Shown here one piece after another: positions 41,339 to 48,951 of a stretch of DNA of 64,000 nucleotides. The notes beneath the pieces were generated by a model that did no database searches, was not told the DNA's origin, and saw nothing but the letters and a program-made list of their open reading frames with translations. This DNA is from Chersky-806 sp038252255 (GTDB taxonomy: Bacteria > Actinomycetota > Acidimicrobiia > IMCC26256 > JAENVU01): assembly GCA_038252255.1 (NCBI GenBank), contig JBBSAM010000008.1:62001-126000 (forward strand), in the 5' to 3' direction. Both the position numbers and the translations under genes were made by a program. The first letter of the stretch is position 1. The number at the start of each line of letters is the position of its first letter.

Positions 41339-42002
41339 CGTCGACCCGGTACCCCGCGCCTCGAACCGTCTGGATCGTGGCCCGGCCGAAGGGCTCGTCG
41401 ACCTTGCGGCGGAGCCGGCGCACGTAGACCTCGACGATGTTGTCGTCGCCCTCGAATGCGAAGTCCCAGACGTGCTCCAGCAGCTCCCGTTTGCTGACGG
41501 CCGTGCCGGCGCGCCGCGCCAGGTACTCGAGCACCGCGAACTCACGTGGGCTCAGCGCGATCTCCATGTCGCCGCGGAGGCACTGGTGCGCCGCGGGATC
41601 AAGGTGGAGATCACCGATCTCGATGATCGCCGGCCGCTCGGCTCGTCCGCGCCGGACCAACGCCCGCAGCCGGGCGAGCAGCACCACGAACGAGAACGGC
41701 TTCGACAGGAAGTCGTCTGCGCCGGTATCGAGCGCTTCGGCCTCGTCGTACTCACCGCGCTTCGCGGTCAGCATCAGGATCGGCGTCCAGTTCCCTGCCT
41801 CGCGCAGACCCGCGCAGAGGCGGTAGCCGTTGATCCCCGGCAACATGACGTCCAGGACGATCGCGTCGTAGTGCTGCTCGGTCGCCATCCACTGGCCATC
41901 CGTACCGTCGAGCGCGACGTCGACCGCGTAGCCTTCTTGTTCGAGCCCCCGCTTCACGGTGGCGGCGAGCCGCTTGTCATCCTCGATCACGAGGATCTTC
42001 AT
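41328..42002 (-). CDS. Two-component response regulator, OmpR/PhoP family
   Basis: 224 residues. The receiver domain has the acidic pair Asp8/Asp9 (VIEDDK), phospho-acceptor Asp51 (LDVMLPG), Thr in MLTAKRG and Lys in FLSKPF. The C-terminal winged helix (REFAVLEYLARRAGTAVSKRELLEHVW, then VYVRRLRRKVDE) is OmpR class, which binds tandem repeats at 11-base spacing. ATG at 42002 has GGAGG upstream. It lies first in the operon with its kinase. Direct-repeat boxes with exactly this spacing occur in front of this operon and four other transcripts, suggesting it as the regulator of all of them (inference). Confidence 0.94.
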   Translation of the reverse strand: MKILVIEDDKRLAATVKRGLEQEGYAVDVALDGTDGQWMATEQHYDAIVLDVMLPGINGYRLCAGLREAGNWTPILMLTAKRGEYDEAEALDTGADDFLSKPFSFVVLLARLRALVRRGRAERPAIIEIGDLHLDPAAHQCLRGDMEIALSPREFAVLEYLARRAGTAVSKRELLEHVWDFAFEGDDNIVEVYVRRLRRKVDEPFGRATIQTVRGAGYRVDVET

Positions 42003-42085
42003 CGTCACCTCCGCGGCATGAACCCTCCCGGGCCGCGAGCGGACACGAGACGAGAGGAATCCCGCGCCTACGGTACGCTCCCCTG

Positions 42086-42135
42086 CTGAACACCCGCTGA
42101 ACGCGCTCGCGGATCGGCGTTCAGCGTTCCTTCAG
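42086..42135. promoter_or_regulatory. Double 11-base direct-repeat box, site 4 (two-component operon / GT87 divergent promoter)
   Basis: CTGAAC-ACCCG-CTGAAC at 42086-42102 faces the response regulator; GTTCAG-CGTTC-CTTCAG at 42119-42135 faces the membrane glycosyltransferase. Two direct-repeat pairs thus form one large inverted arrangement between divergent genes, indicating autoregulation. Confidence 0.7.
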
Positions 42136-42150
42136 CCGGGGCGGCACAGC

Positions 42151-43464
42151 ATGCGCAGACCTCGAAACGGGGGAGCTCCCACGACCGAGATCATGGCTCG
42201 CGACCTGCGGGACACCGACTCATCCGCCGGCGAAGCGAACAGGCCGGCCCGACGCTTTCCTACGCGGATGGTCGTCGCGACCGTGGTCATGCTCGTCCTC
42301 GCGTACGCGATCCAGATCGCGGTGTACGGCAACGGTGGACATAGCTCGCTGAGCGACCTGCCGCGGGTGTTCCTCCACCGCGGGGTCGGCCCCGGTGCGC
42401 TGCCGTACGTCAACCGGGTCACGGAATACCCGATCGGCTCCGGCGTCCTGCTCTACCTCGCGGCGCTCGTCTCCCCGACTCCCCTCGGCGTGCTCACGAC
42501 GACCGCGGCCGCCGCCGGTGCACTCTGCGTCTGGATCACCGTGATGCTCGAACGGCGTTGCGGTTCGCGCGCGTGGCGTTGGGCGATCGGAACCCCGCTG
42601 TTGCTCTTCGCGTTCCAGAACTGGGACGTGTTCGCCATCGCCGCGGTCGTCGGTGCATTGCTGGCCTACGAGCGCCGACGCGACCGCCTGACCGGAGCCT
42701 TTCTCGCCCTCGGGGCTGCGGTGAAGCTGTTCCCGGCCGTCTTGATCCCGCCGCTCTTCGCCCGTCGCTGGTCGGAAGGCGACCGGCGCGGCGCTCGCCG
42801 GCTGGCGGTGTCCGGCATCGGTGTCCTGGCGCTGCTCAACCTTCCCTTCGCCGTCGCCAACCCGAGTGGGTGGTGGTGGCCGTTCGCGTTTCAGAGCCAA
42901 CGCAACGCGACGTGGGGAAGCGCGTGGTACTGGGTGTACCGGCTCGTCGGCCTCCCGGTGCACGGCGCGAGCGGAGCGCAGTTCGCGAACGCCGTCTCCT
43001 TCGCCGCGCTCCTTGTGGGCATCGGATGGCTCACGTATCGCGCGGCCCGCATGAGGTTGGAACCGTTCGCGATCGCGGCGGGCGCGGTGGCGATCTTCGT
43101 GCTCTGCAACAAGGTGTACTCACCGACGTACGACGTCTGGCTCGTCGCCTTCTTCGTGTTGCTCCCGCTCCCCCGCCGACTGTGGGTCGGCTTCTGCGTG
43201 GTCGACGTCGCCGTGTTCGCCACGGTCTACGGCTACCTCCACGGTGTCGACTCCTCGGGGTTCGTGCACGCGGTGCTCCCGTGGCTGGTGCTCGCCCGAA
43301 CGCTCGTCCTCGTCCGGGTGATCTACCTCGCGACGCGTGCGCCGGCGGGGGTGAAGGAGACCGACACGGTCGCCGTCCCCCCGCGGGAACCGGCACGGTC
43401 ACCGTTGTCGGAGATCGTCCCCGCGCCGACGGTCTTCACGGGATCCCCGCGCTCTCCCGCTTGA
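42151..43464 (+). CDS. GT87/DUF2029-like membrane glycosyltransferase (mannosyltransferase-like)
   Basis: 437 residues, about ten TM helices after a basic N-terminus. VTEYPIGSGVLLYLAAL in the first external part and FQNWDVFAIAAVVGALLAYERRR, then GAFLALGAAVKLFPAVLIPPLF, are typical of the DUF2029/PimE-like polyprenol-phosphate-mannose-dependent GT-C enzymes (A-K-YP or KLFP motif). No signal peptide apart from TM1. ATG at 42151 is used; ATG 14 codons later is possible. Shares site 4 with the two-component operon. Acceptor probably an envelope glycolipid or protein, but unproven. Confidence 0.85.
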   Translation: MRRPRNGGAPTTEIMARDLRDTDSSAGEANRPARRFPTRMVVATVVMLVLAYAIQIAVYGNGGHSSLSDLPRVFLHRGVGPGALPYVNRVTEYPIGSGVLLYLAALVSPTPLGVLTTTAAAAGALCVWITVMLERRCGSRAWRWAIGTPLLLFAFQNWDVFAIAAVVGALLAYERRRDRLTGAFLALGAAVKLFPAVLIPPLFARRWSEGDRRGARRLAVSGIGVLALLNLPFAVANPSGWWWPFAFQSQRNATWGSAWYWVYRLVGLPVHGASGAQFANAVSFAALLVGIGWLTYRAARMRLEPFAIAAGAVAIFVLCNKVYSPTYDVWLVAFFVLLPLPRRLWVGFCVVDVAVFATVYGYLHGVDSSGFVHAVLPWLVLARTLVLVRVIYLATRAPAGVKETDTVAVPPREPARSPLSEIVPAPTVFTGSPRSPA

Positions 43465-43499
43465 TCTTCGAGCGCCGATTCGTAGTCTGAGCCGGTCCG

Positions 43500-46181
43500 C
43501 TAGGAGCGGTAGTGGCCGCCCATGCCGTCGCCATAGCCGTGGTGAGACCCTTGATGGTCCGAGTGGCCGGAATCGTTCCCATGGTCGTGGTCATCCGATC
43601 CCGACCGGTGCGGTCCGTCACAGCAGTGCGAACGACCGTCCGTCGGCGCGGCGAGCTCGAGCACCTGCTGGAACGTCGGACGGTTGACGGCGCGCATCGT
43701 GTCGGGAATGAGACCCGGCGTGAAGCCGACACGACGAGAAGCGCTGCGCCATGCGGTGGGATCGGATCCCTGGGTCGCGGCGAGGCTGGATGCAACCTGG
43801 TCCACGACTGCCCACAGTGACGCTCGGCACGCGTCGAGCGAGCCGTTCCCGCAGTAGCGCAGGTTGAACTTGCCCTTCACGGGCTGATCGAGCAGCGTGC
43901 GCAGGTCCTTGTCGACATAGGACTCACCCGAGAGGCTGCCGAGGCCGCGGATGCTGTCGAGCGCGCCGATCAGGTCTCCGTACACCGGCCGCATCACGGC
44001 CTGCGCAATCGGGTTCCAGAGCGCGTCCATGACCGTCGGCCCGGCGTCGTCCCATTGCCCGCTGTTGTCTGCGTCGAGCACCGGCGCATCGCGGCGCACC
44101 CAGTCGTCGAGCAGAGCTACGACTCGCGCGTCGAGCTCGTTCGGCGCCGCGCCGCCATGCAGCACCTTGCTCACGACCGGCCAGACCGGCGAGCGGACGT
44201 CTTCGGTCGCGGCGCGGTTCATCACGCTGACGTCGTCGGCCAGCTTCACGCGGCTCGGGAACTGGTCGAACAGCTCGACACGGTGGACCGAGCCGTACGG
44301 ATCGTCGTCGCCGTGCATGAAGCCCGGCGCGGACTGGTTGTTCCAGTTCAACAGGATCCCGTTCGGGCCGGCCTCGCTGTGCGGGTGCTCCCGGGCACTG
44401 AGGAACCCGCGCCATTCGTAGTCACCGGTGCCGAGTGTGGGCAGCCGGCGATCCAACCCCGGCGCCCGCACCGGGAGGAGACCGGACGAGAAGTAGGCCG
44501 TGTTGGTGCGGGAGACGTAGCCCCAGTTGAACGTGAAGCCGAACTCGTTGGCCGCGTCGAAGAAGCGCTCGGGCGTCGACGCCCTGCCTTCGGTCATGTC
44601 CTTCAGCGCGGCGAGGTTCAGGCCGTCGCGGCCGAAGGTGGAACGTTGGCGGGTGAGCGCTACGGGCCGGCCGTCGGACGTTGCCGTCCCGATCAACGGC
44701 CCGTGCACCGACCGCGGGTAGACGACCGGCGAGCCGTTGAGCGTGCCCGCATCGAAGCTCTCGAAGGGACGGCACACACCTTGGAACATGTAGTGATCCG
44801 ACTCGCGCGTCGGCGGCGTGCCATCCGGGTTGCACAGCTGCTCGACGAACACGTCACGCACGTCCTGGTTCGCGGACGTGAGGCTCCACGCGTAGTTCCG
44901 GGTCCGGCCGATGAGGAGGTACATCGCCGCGCCGGGGACGGCCACCCCCTGCGCCTCGATGCCGGGACCACTCAGATGAATCTGCTCGACGATCTCGGGG
45001 TAGTAGTAACCGAGCTGCGGACCCATCACGGCCAGCGCGTTGCCCGTCGCCGACCGGGTCGGGTCGACGATGAGGAAGTTCGACGCCTGCTTCGACGGTA
45101 CGGGCCCCGCAGCCGGATACGTCGGTTGATCGCTCGGCGCGGTCCCGGACGGTGCCACGGGTGCCCCCGAAAGCGTGGTAGCCGCCGCTCGGACCGTGGC
45201 GGGTGCTGCCGGGGCCGCGGGCGCGCTGCTCTGCCGGGGGTCGAACGAGACGATCGAGCCTTCGTCGATCGTCGCGGAGCCGGTCACGGGCCCGCCGGTG
45301 AAGATCCCGTAGTCGAACGGGCGCTTGATCGTGGTCGGGGCCTCGGGGTCGCCGAACAACATCGCGTCGTCCCAGGCCTTGCGGCCGGTGTCGGCGCCCA
45401 GATGGTTCTGCAGCTTCGACAGGAACTCGGCGTTGGACGCCTCGGCTCCCCCGCCCGCGCCGAAGATCGAGCCGATGAAGGCCGTCACCGCGATGATGTC
45501 GTTGACGGTGACCGGTGGCTGAACGACCCCGTGTGACCCGAAGTACGCATTGATGCCGTCCGCTTCGGCCTGCAGGTCGGCGATGATCTGCCGTCCCTTG
45601 TCGCCGTAGGTCTGGACGATGAGGTTCGCCTGGTCGGTGAGGAGCTGCTCCGAGTCGGCACTCGGCACGAACGACTGCCCGCTCGTGACGAGACCGAACG
45701 CGTTGATGCCCGGGACATCGGCCACCGCCGCCCGCGCCGGGCCGCGCCCGAGCTGGAGAAGCAGACCGCGGTCTCGCGCCGTCACCCAGCCGGCACCGAA
45801 GGCAAGGTCGGCACGGGTCTTGCCGTACACGTGGGGAACGCCGTACGAGTCATAGGTGATCGTGGTACCGGGCCGCCCGGTGGGCTCGTCGCGCGTGGCC
45901 CCGACCGGCTTGAAGTCCTCGGGGAGGAAGTGGCTCTCGATGTCCGCGTCCGTGACGTTGCCGCGCAGCGGGGTCAGGCCGTCGTAGAGCGGGAGCTGGT
46001 CGAGTGACTCGGCGGTCGTGGGGAGGCCGCCGTAGTTGCCCGGCGGCAGGATGTAGCGGGCCCGGTCTGGTGTGATGGGTGGAGACCCGTCGTGGGCGCC
46101 GGCCGGCGCGGCGACGAGGCTCGCGAAGATGAGGCCGGTCGTCACGGCGAGTGCGCCGACGCGGCGAAGGCTGACGTCCAT
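43500..46181 (-). CDS. Secreted penicillin-acylase-family Ntn hydrolase with His-rich tail
   Basis: 893 residues. Signal peptide (cleavage after APAGA), an alpha-chain region, a Pro/Ala-rich spacer (about 320-363), then the self-cleavage site QA|SNF, making Ser367 the N-terminal nucleophile of the beta chain. The conserved environment SNFLIVDPTRSATGNALAVMGPQLGYYYPE matches penicillin/acyl-homoserine-lactone acylases. The last 42 residues (852-893) are His/Asp/Gly-rich, with nine His and a vicinal Cys pair, not seen in the family; possibly a metal-binding tail. It hydrolyses an amide bond of an acylated substrate outside the cell. Third gene after two propeller lipoproteins, 113 bases downstream. 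Confidence 0.87.
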   Translation of the reverse strand: MDVSLRRVGALAVTTGLIFASLVAAPAGAHDGSPPITPDRARYILPPGNYGGLPTTAESLDQLPLYDGLTPLRGNVTDADIESHFLPEDFKPVGATRDEPTGRPGTTITYDSYGVPHVYGKTRADLAFGAGWVTARDRGLLLQLGRGPARAAVADVPGINAFGLVTSGQSFVPSADSEQLLTDQANLIVQTYGDKGRQIIADLQAEADGINAYFGSHGVVQPPVTVNDIIAVTAFIGSIFGAGGGAEASNAEFLSKLQNHLGADTGRKAWDDAMLFGDPEAPTTIKRPFDYGIFTGGPVTGSATIDEGSIVSFDPRQSSAPAAPAAPATVRAAATTLSGAPVAPSGTAPSDQPTYPAAGPVPSKQASNFLIVDPTRSATGNALAVMGPQLGYYYPEIVEQIHLSGPGIEAQGVAVPGAAMYLLIGRTRNYAWSLTSANQDVRDVFVEQLCNPDGTPPTRESDHYMFQGVCRPFESFDAGTLNGSPVVYPRSVHGPLIGTATSDGRPVALTRQRSTFGRDGLNLAALKDMTEGRASTPERFFDAANEFGFTFNWGYVSRTNTAYFSSGLLPVRAPGLDRRLPTLGTGDYEWRGFLSAREHPHSEAGPNGILLNWNNQSAPGFMHGDDDPYGSVHRVELFDQFPSRVKLADDVSVMNRAATEDVRSPVWPVVSKVLHGGAAPNELDARVVALLDDWVRRDAPVLDADNSGQWDDAGPTVMDALWNPIAQAVMRPVYGDLIGALDSIRGLGSLSGESYVDKDLRTLLDQPVKGKFNLRYCGNGSLDACRASLWAVVDQVASSLAATQGSDPTAWRSASRRVGFTPGLIPDTMRAVNRPTFQQVLELAAPTDGRSHCCDGPHRSGSDDHDHGNDSGHSDHQGSHHGYGDGMGGHYRS

Positions 46182-46294
46182 GTTTGCCCCCCGAGAAGCT
46201 GCTTCATAGCGGACGGTACCCCACGTGCGCCGATCCCACGCTCGAGACCGACCGACCACGCGGATGGCCCGGCCCACCCCGCCGGGCGATCGCC

Positions 46295-47458
46295 TCAGCG
46301 GTAGTTGCCGGTGTGGCCCAAGCTGAACCGGCCGGGTTGGGGGAAGATGGCCAGTCCGTGGGGACCGTTGCCCACGGGAATGGTGGCGGTGAGCCGGCCC
46401 GATCTGGTGTCGACCACGTAGACCGAGCTGTTGTAGCGCCCGGTCACCCAGAATTGCGTGCCGTCGGCCGAGACCCCTCCCATGTCCGGGGTCCCGCCGA
46501 TCAGCCAGGTGGCGACCACCCGGCGGGTCGCGAAGTCGATCACGGAGATCGAGCCTGCGAGCCGGTTGGTCACGTAGAGCTGGGTGCCGTCGCGGCTGAC
46601 GTACAACCCGTGAGCGCCTCGCGCCGTCGGGATGAACCCGACCTCGCGCATCGTCACCGGGTCCACGATCGAGACCCCGCTCCGACCCTGGTTCGCGACG
46701 TACATCACCGTGCCGTCGGGTGACGACTTCACGTCGATGGGCATTCCGCCGACGTTGAGCTCACCGGTAACCGTCATCGTGTCGAGGTCGATGCGCACGA
46801 GCCAACCGGAGAACTCGCAGCTCGCGAGCATCACCTTCCCGTTCGGACTGAAGTCCGCGTGGTTCACGCCTGCGTGCGCGATCGGGACCGCCTTGATGAG
46901 CGCGAACGTCTTCGGATCGCGAAAGTCGACTTGGGAGTTGCGCTCCGCCATGACGATCGCGCGCGAGCCGTCGGGCGCGAAGTACAAGTTGTAGGGGTCG
47001 GGGACGGGAATGGGCACACCCGGCTTGCCGGTCATCGGGTCGATCGGCGTGAGGGAGTTCCCCCGGTTGTTGTTCACGTAGAGGGTCTTGAGGTCATACG
47101 CGGGGACGACGTGCTGGGGGGTGGCGCCGACCTGGTAGTGGCCGATGACCCGCATCGTCGCGGGGTCGATCACGTCCAGGGTGTTCGAGAGGGTGTTCGG
47201 CACGTAGACCCGCGTCGGCACTCCCGCCACGGCCGGGCTCAGCATTCCGACCCCCGTGTACGCGTACACGTTCACCCCCGGGCCCGCGCCGGTCACCGGG
47301 TCCCGCGCCGGCAGCGTGCTCGTCGTGGTCGGCGACGGCGCCGCCGCCCGCGCCGTGGACGTCACGGTACCGGCGGAATTCGATCCACCTCCGCCACAGG
47401 CCGTGCTCGCCAGCACGAGCGCGATCGCGCCGGCCCGCCACAGTCCCGCGTGCCTCAT
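46295..47458 (-). CDS. Beta-propeller (YVTN-repeat) lipoprotein
   Basis: 387 residues. Signal peptide with lipobox STAC, Cys21, Ser/Thr/Pro linker (25-52). Then about seven blades of the YVTN type: RVYVPNTLSNTLDVIDPATM, TLYVNNNRGNSLTPID, VMYVANQGRSGVSIVDP, QLYVTNRLAGSISVIDF and QFWVTGRYNSSVYVVD. Such surface propellers bind ligands or proteins. It overlaps the end of the kelch lipoprotein gene by four bases, so they are made together, and the acylase gene follows. Function unknown. Confidence 0.9.
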   Translation of the reverse strand: MRHAGLWRAGAIALVLASTACGGGGSNSAGTVTSTARAAAPSPTTTSTLPARDPVTGAGPGVNVYAYTGVGMLSPAVAGVPTRVYVPNTLSNTLDVIDPATMRVIGHYQVGATPQHVVPAYDLKTLYVNNNRGNSLTPIDPMTGKPGVPIPVPDPYNLYFAPDGSRAIVMAERNSQVDFRDPKTFALIKAVPIAHAGVNHADFSPNGKVMLASCEFSGWLVRIDLDTMTVTGELNVGGMPIDVKSSPDGTVMYVANQGRSGVSIVDPVTMREVGFIPTARGAHGLYVSRDGTQLYVTNRLAGSISVIDFATRRVVATWLIGGTPDMGGVSADGTQFWVTGRYNSSVYVVDTRSGRLTATIPVGNGPHGLAIFPQPGRFSLGHTGNYR

Positions 47459-48474
47459 CGGACCTCCAGGACCGAGACCGTCGACAAGATGGCCGGGCTC
47501 TCACCGCCCACCAGGTAAGCGCGATCTCCGAGTACGGCCACGGCGGCGTCCACGACCGGGGTCGACAGGGTGGCGACCGGGGTCAGGGTCGCGCCGGGCG
47601 CGGCGCCCGAGCCGACATCGAGTCGCCAGACCTGCGCGGATGGCCGGCCGCCCCACTCGCCGCCGAAGACATAGACGCGACCGCTCACGGTCGCGGCGAC
47701 GGCATCGGACAGGGTCTCGGGCAGGTCTCCGATCGTACGGGTCGTGCCGGTCGTCGTGTCGAGCAGCTGGACCGTGCGCACGGCGCCGTCCGCCGTAGAT
47801 CCGCCGATCACGTAGACCGCGGTGCCGAGCGCCGCGACCGCCGGGTACCGCACGGGCACCGGCAGGTCACCGAGCAGGGTGAAGGTCATGCCGTCGGTCG
47901 TCGCGAGCGCGGTAGCGCGAATGCTCGACCCGTCGTAGCCACCGACCAGAAACGTGCGGGCTCCCAAGGTCGCGGCCGCGAGATCCGAGCGGGGAATCGG
48001 CAGCCGGCCCACGACGTGCGAACCTCCGTCCGGACCGAAGGCCTGCACCGCCGCGGTCTCGGTGCTGTTGCCGCCGCCGAAGACCATCGGCGCGCCGTTG
48101 ACCAGCGCCCCGGCCGCGTCGTGCACCGCGGCACCGAGCGCACCCACCTTCGCCACAGTCCCGGTGGCCGGGTCCAGAGCCAGCACCTCGGAGGTCGTCT
48201 GCCGGTTGCCGTCGAGCCCGCCGAGCAGGAGCAACCGGCTGCCGTCGGCGACGAGCACTGCGCGGGCCGAAGCCCGAGGCAGCGTCCACGGGGCCAGCGA
48301 CACCTTCACGACCGGAACGTGCGGAGCTACGGACGTGGAGGTGGTCGAAGATCGACGGGCCGTGGATCGCGTCGGGGTGACGCCCGGCGTGCTCCCACCG
48401 CTACTGCACGCGGCGAGCCCCAGGGCCAGGCCGGCCCCGGCTGCGAGCAGGCGGAGCGTTCCGAAGGCAGGCAC
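47455..48474 (-). CDS. Kelch-repeat lipoprotein
   Basis: 339 residues from a GTG; the lipobox GLAAC gives Cys23, then a Ser/Thr-rich linker. Six kelch-like blades follow, with the double-Gly motifs LLLLGGLDGN, MVFGGGNS, FLVGGYDG, VYVIGGST, VYVFGGEW and AYLVGGES, predicting a six-bladed propeller anchored on the cell surface. The start at 48474 is preferred because the longer frame runs through the regulatory box at 48500-48516. First gene of the propeller-lipoprotein pair; translationally coupled to the YVTN gene. Confidence 0.85.
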   Translation of the reverse strand: MPAFGTLRLLAAGAGLALGLAACSSGGSTPGVTPTRSTARRSSTTSTSVAPHVPVVKVSLAPWTLPRASARAVLVADGSRLLLLGGLDGNRQTTSEVLALDPATGTVAKVGALGAAVHDAAGALVNGAPMVFGGGNSTETAAVQAFGPDGGSHVVGRLPIPRSDLAAATLGARTFLVGGYDGSSIRATALATTDGMTFTLLGDLPVPVRYPAVAALGTAVYVIGGSTADGAVRTVQLLDTTTGTTRTIGDLPETLSDAVAATVSGRVYVFGGEWGGRPSAQVWRLDVGSGAAPGATLTPVATLSTPVVDAAVAVLGDRAYLVGGESPAILSTVSVLEVR

Positions 48475-48499
48475 CTCGGCGGACCGTAAGTGGGGCCAC

Positions 48500-48516
48500 C
48501 TGAACGATCGCTGAAG
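48500..48516 (-). promoter_or_regulatory. 11-base direct-repeat box, site 5 (propeller lipoproteins/acylase)
   Basis: CTGAAC-GATCG-CTGAAG on the plus strand (CTTCAG and GTTCAG 11 bases apart on the minus strand). It lies 26-42 bases upstream of the kelch lipoprotein start, a position that would fit the promoter. Confidence 0.6.
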
Positions 48517-48542
48517 GGTCGCCACGGCTGGGCGGCTCGATC

Positions 48543-48905
48543 TCAAAGCTCGGAGGCAGGCAGCATGCACAGCTCATTGCCCTCCGGATCGGCGAGCACG
48601 ACCCACGGCACATCCCCGTGGCCGACATCGATGGGCGTCGCCCCCGCCGCGATCAACCGCTCCACGGTCCGCTCCCGATCACCTGCGTCAACAGTGCCGA
48701 TGTCGAGGTGGATGCGGTTCTTCCCCCACTTCGGCTCGGGAACGGCCAGGAACACGAGGGCAGGGGAACGCCGGTTGCGGGCGGGCGCGATCTCCGCTTC
48801 GTCGGATGCCGACGAGACGACGGACCACTCCAGTGCGGCGGCCCACCAGCGTGCCGCCGCACCTGGATAGGGCGAGTCGATCCCGACTGAGACGAACTGC
48901 TCCAC
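48543..48905 (-). CDS. VOC-superfamily (glyoxalase-like) protein
   Basis: 120 residues, one VOC domain: the N-terminal FVSVGIDSPYPGAAARWWAAALEWSV, a central RIHLDIGTVD with a candidate metal-binding His, and the C-terminal VVLADPEGNELCML, which holds the metal-ligand Glu. Small VOC proteins include glyoxalase, dioxygenase and resistance proteins; no specific role can be assigned. It lies between the FtsX-type permease gene and the regulatory box of the propeller operon. Confidence 0.87.
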   Translation of the reverse strand: MEQFVSVGIDSPYPGAAARWWAAALEWSVVSSASDEAEIAPARNRRSPALVFLAVPEPKWGKNRIHLDIGTVDAGDRERTVERLIAAGATPIDVGHGDVPWVVLADPEGNELCMLPASEL

Positions 48906-48951
48906 AGAGCGAAAGGTACGCGACGCGACGCCTTGGGTCCCCTCGCCCCGG

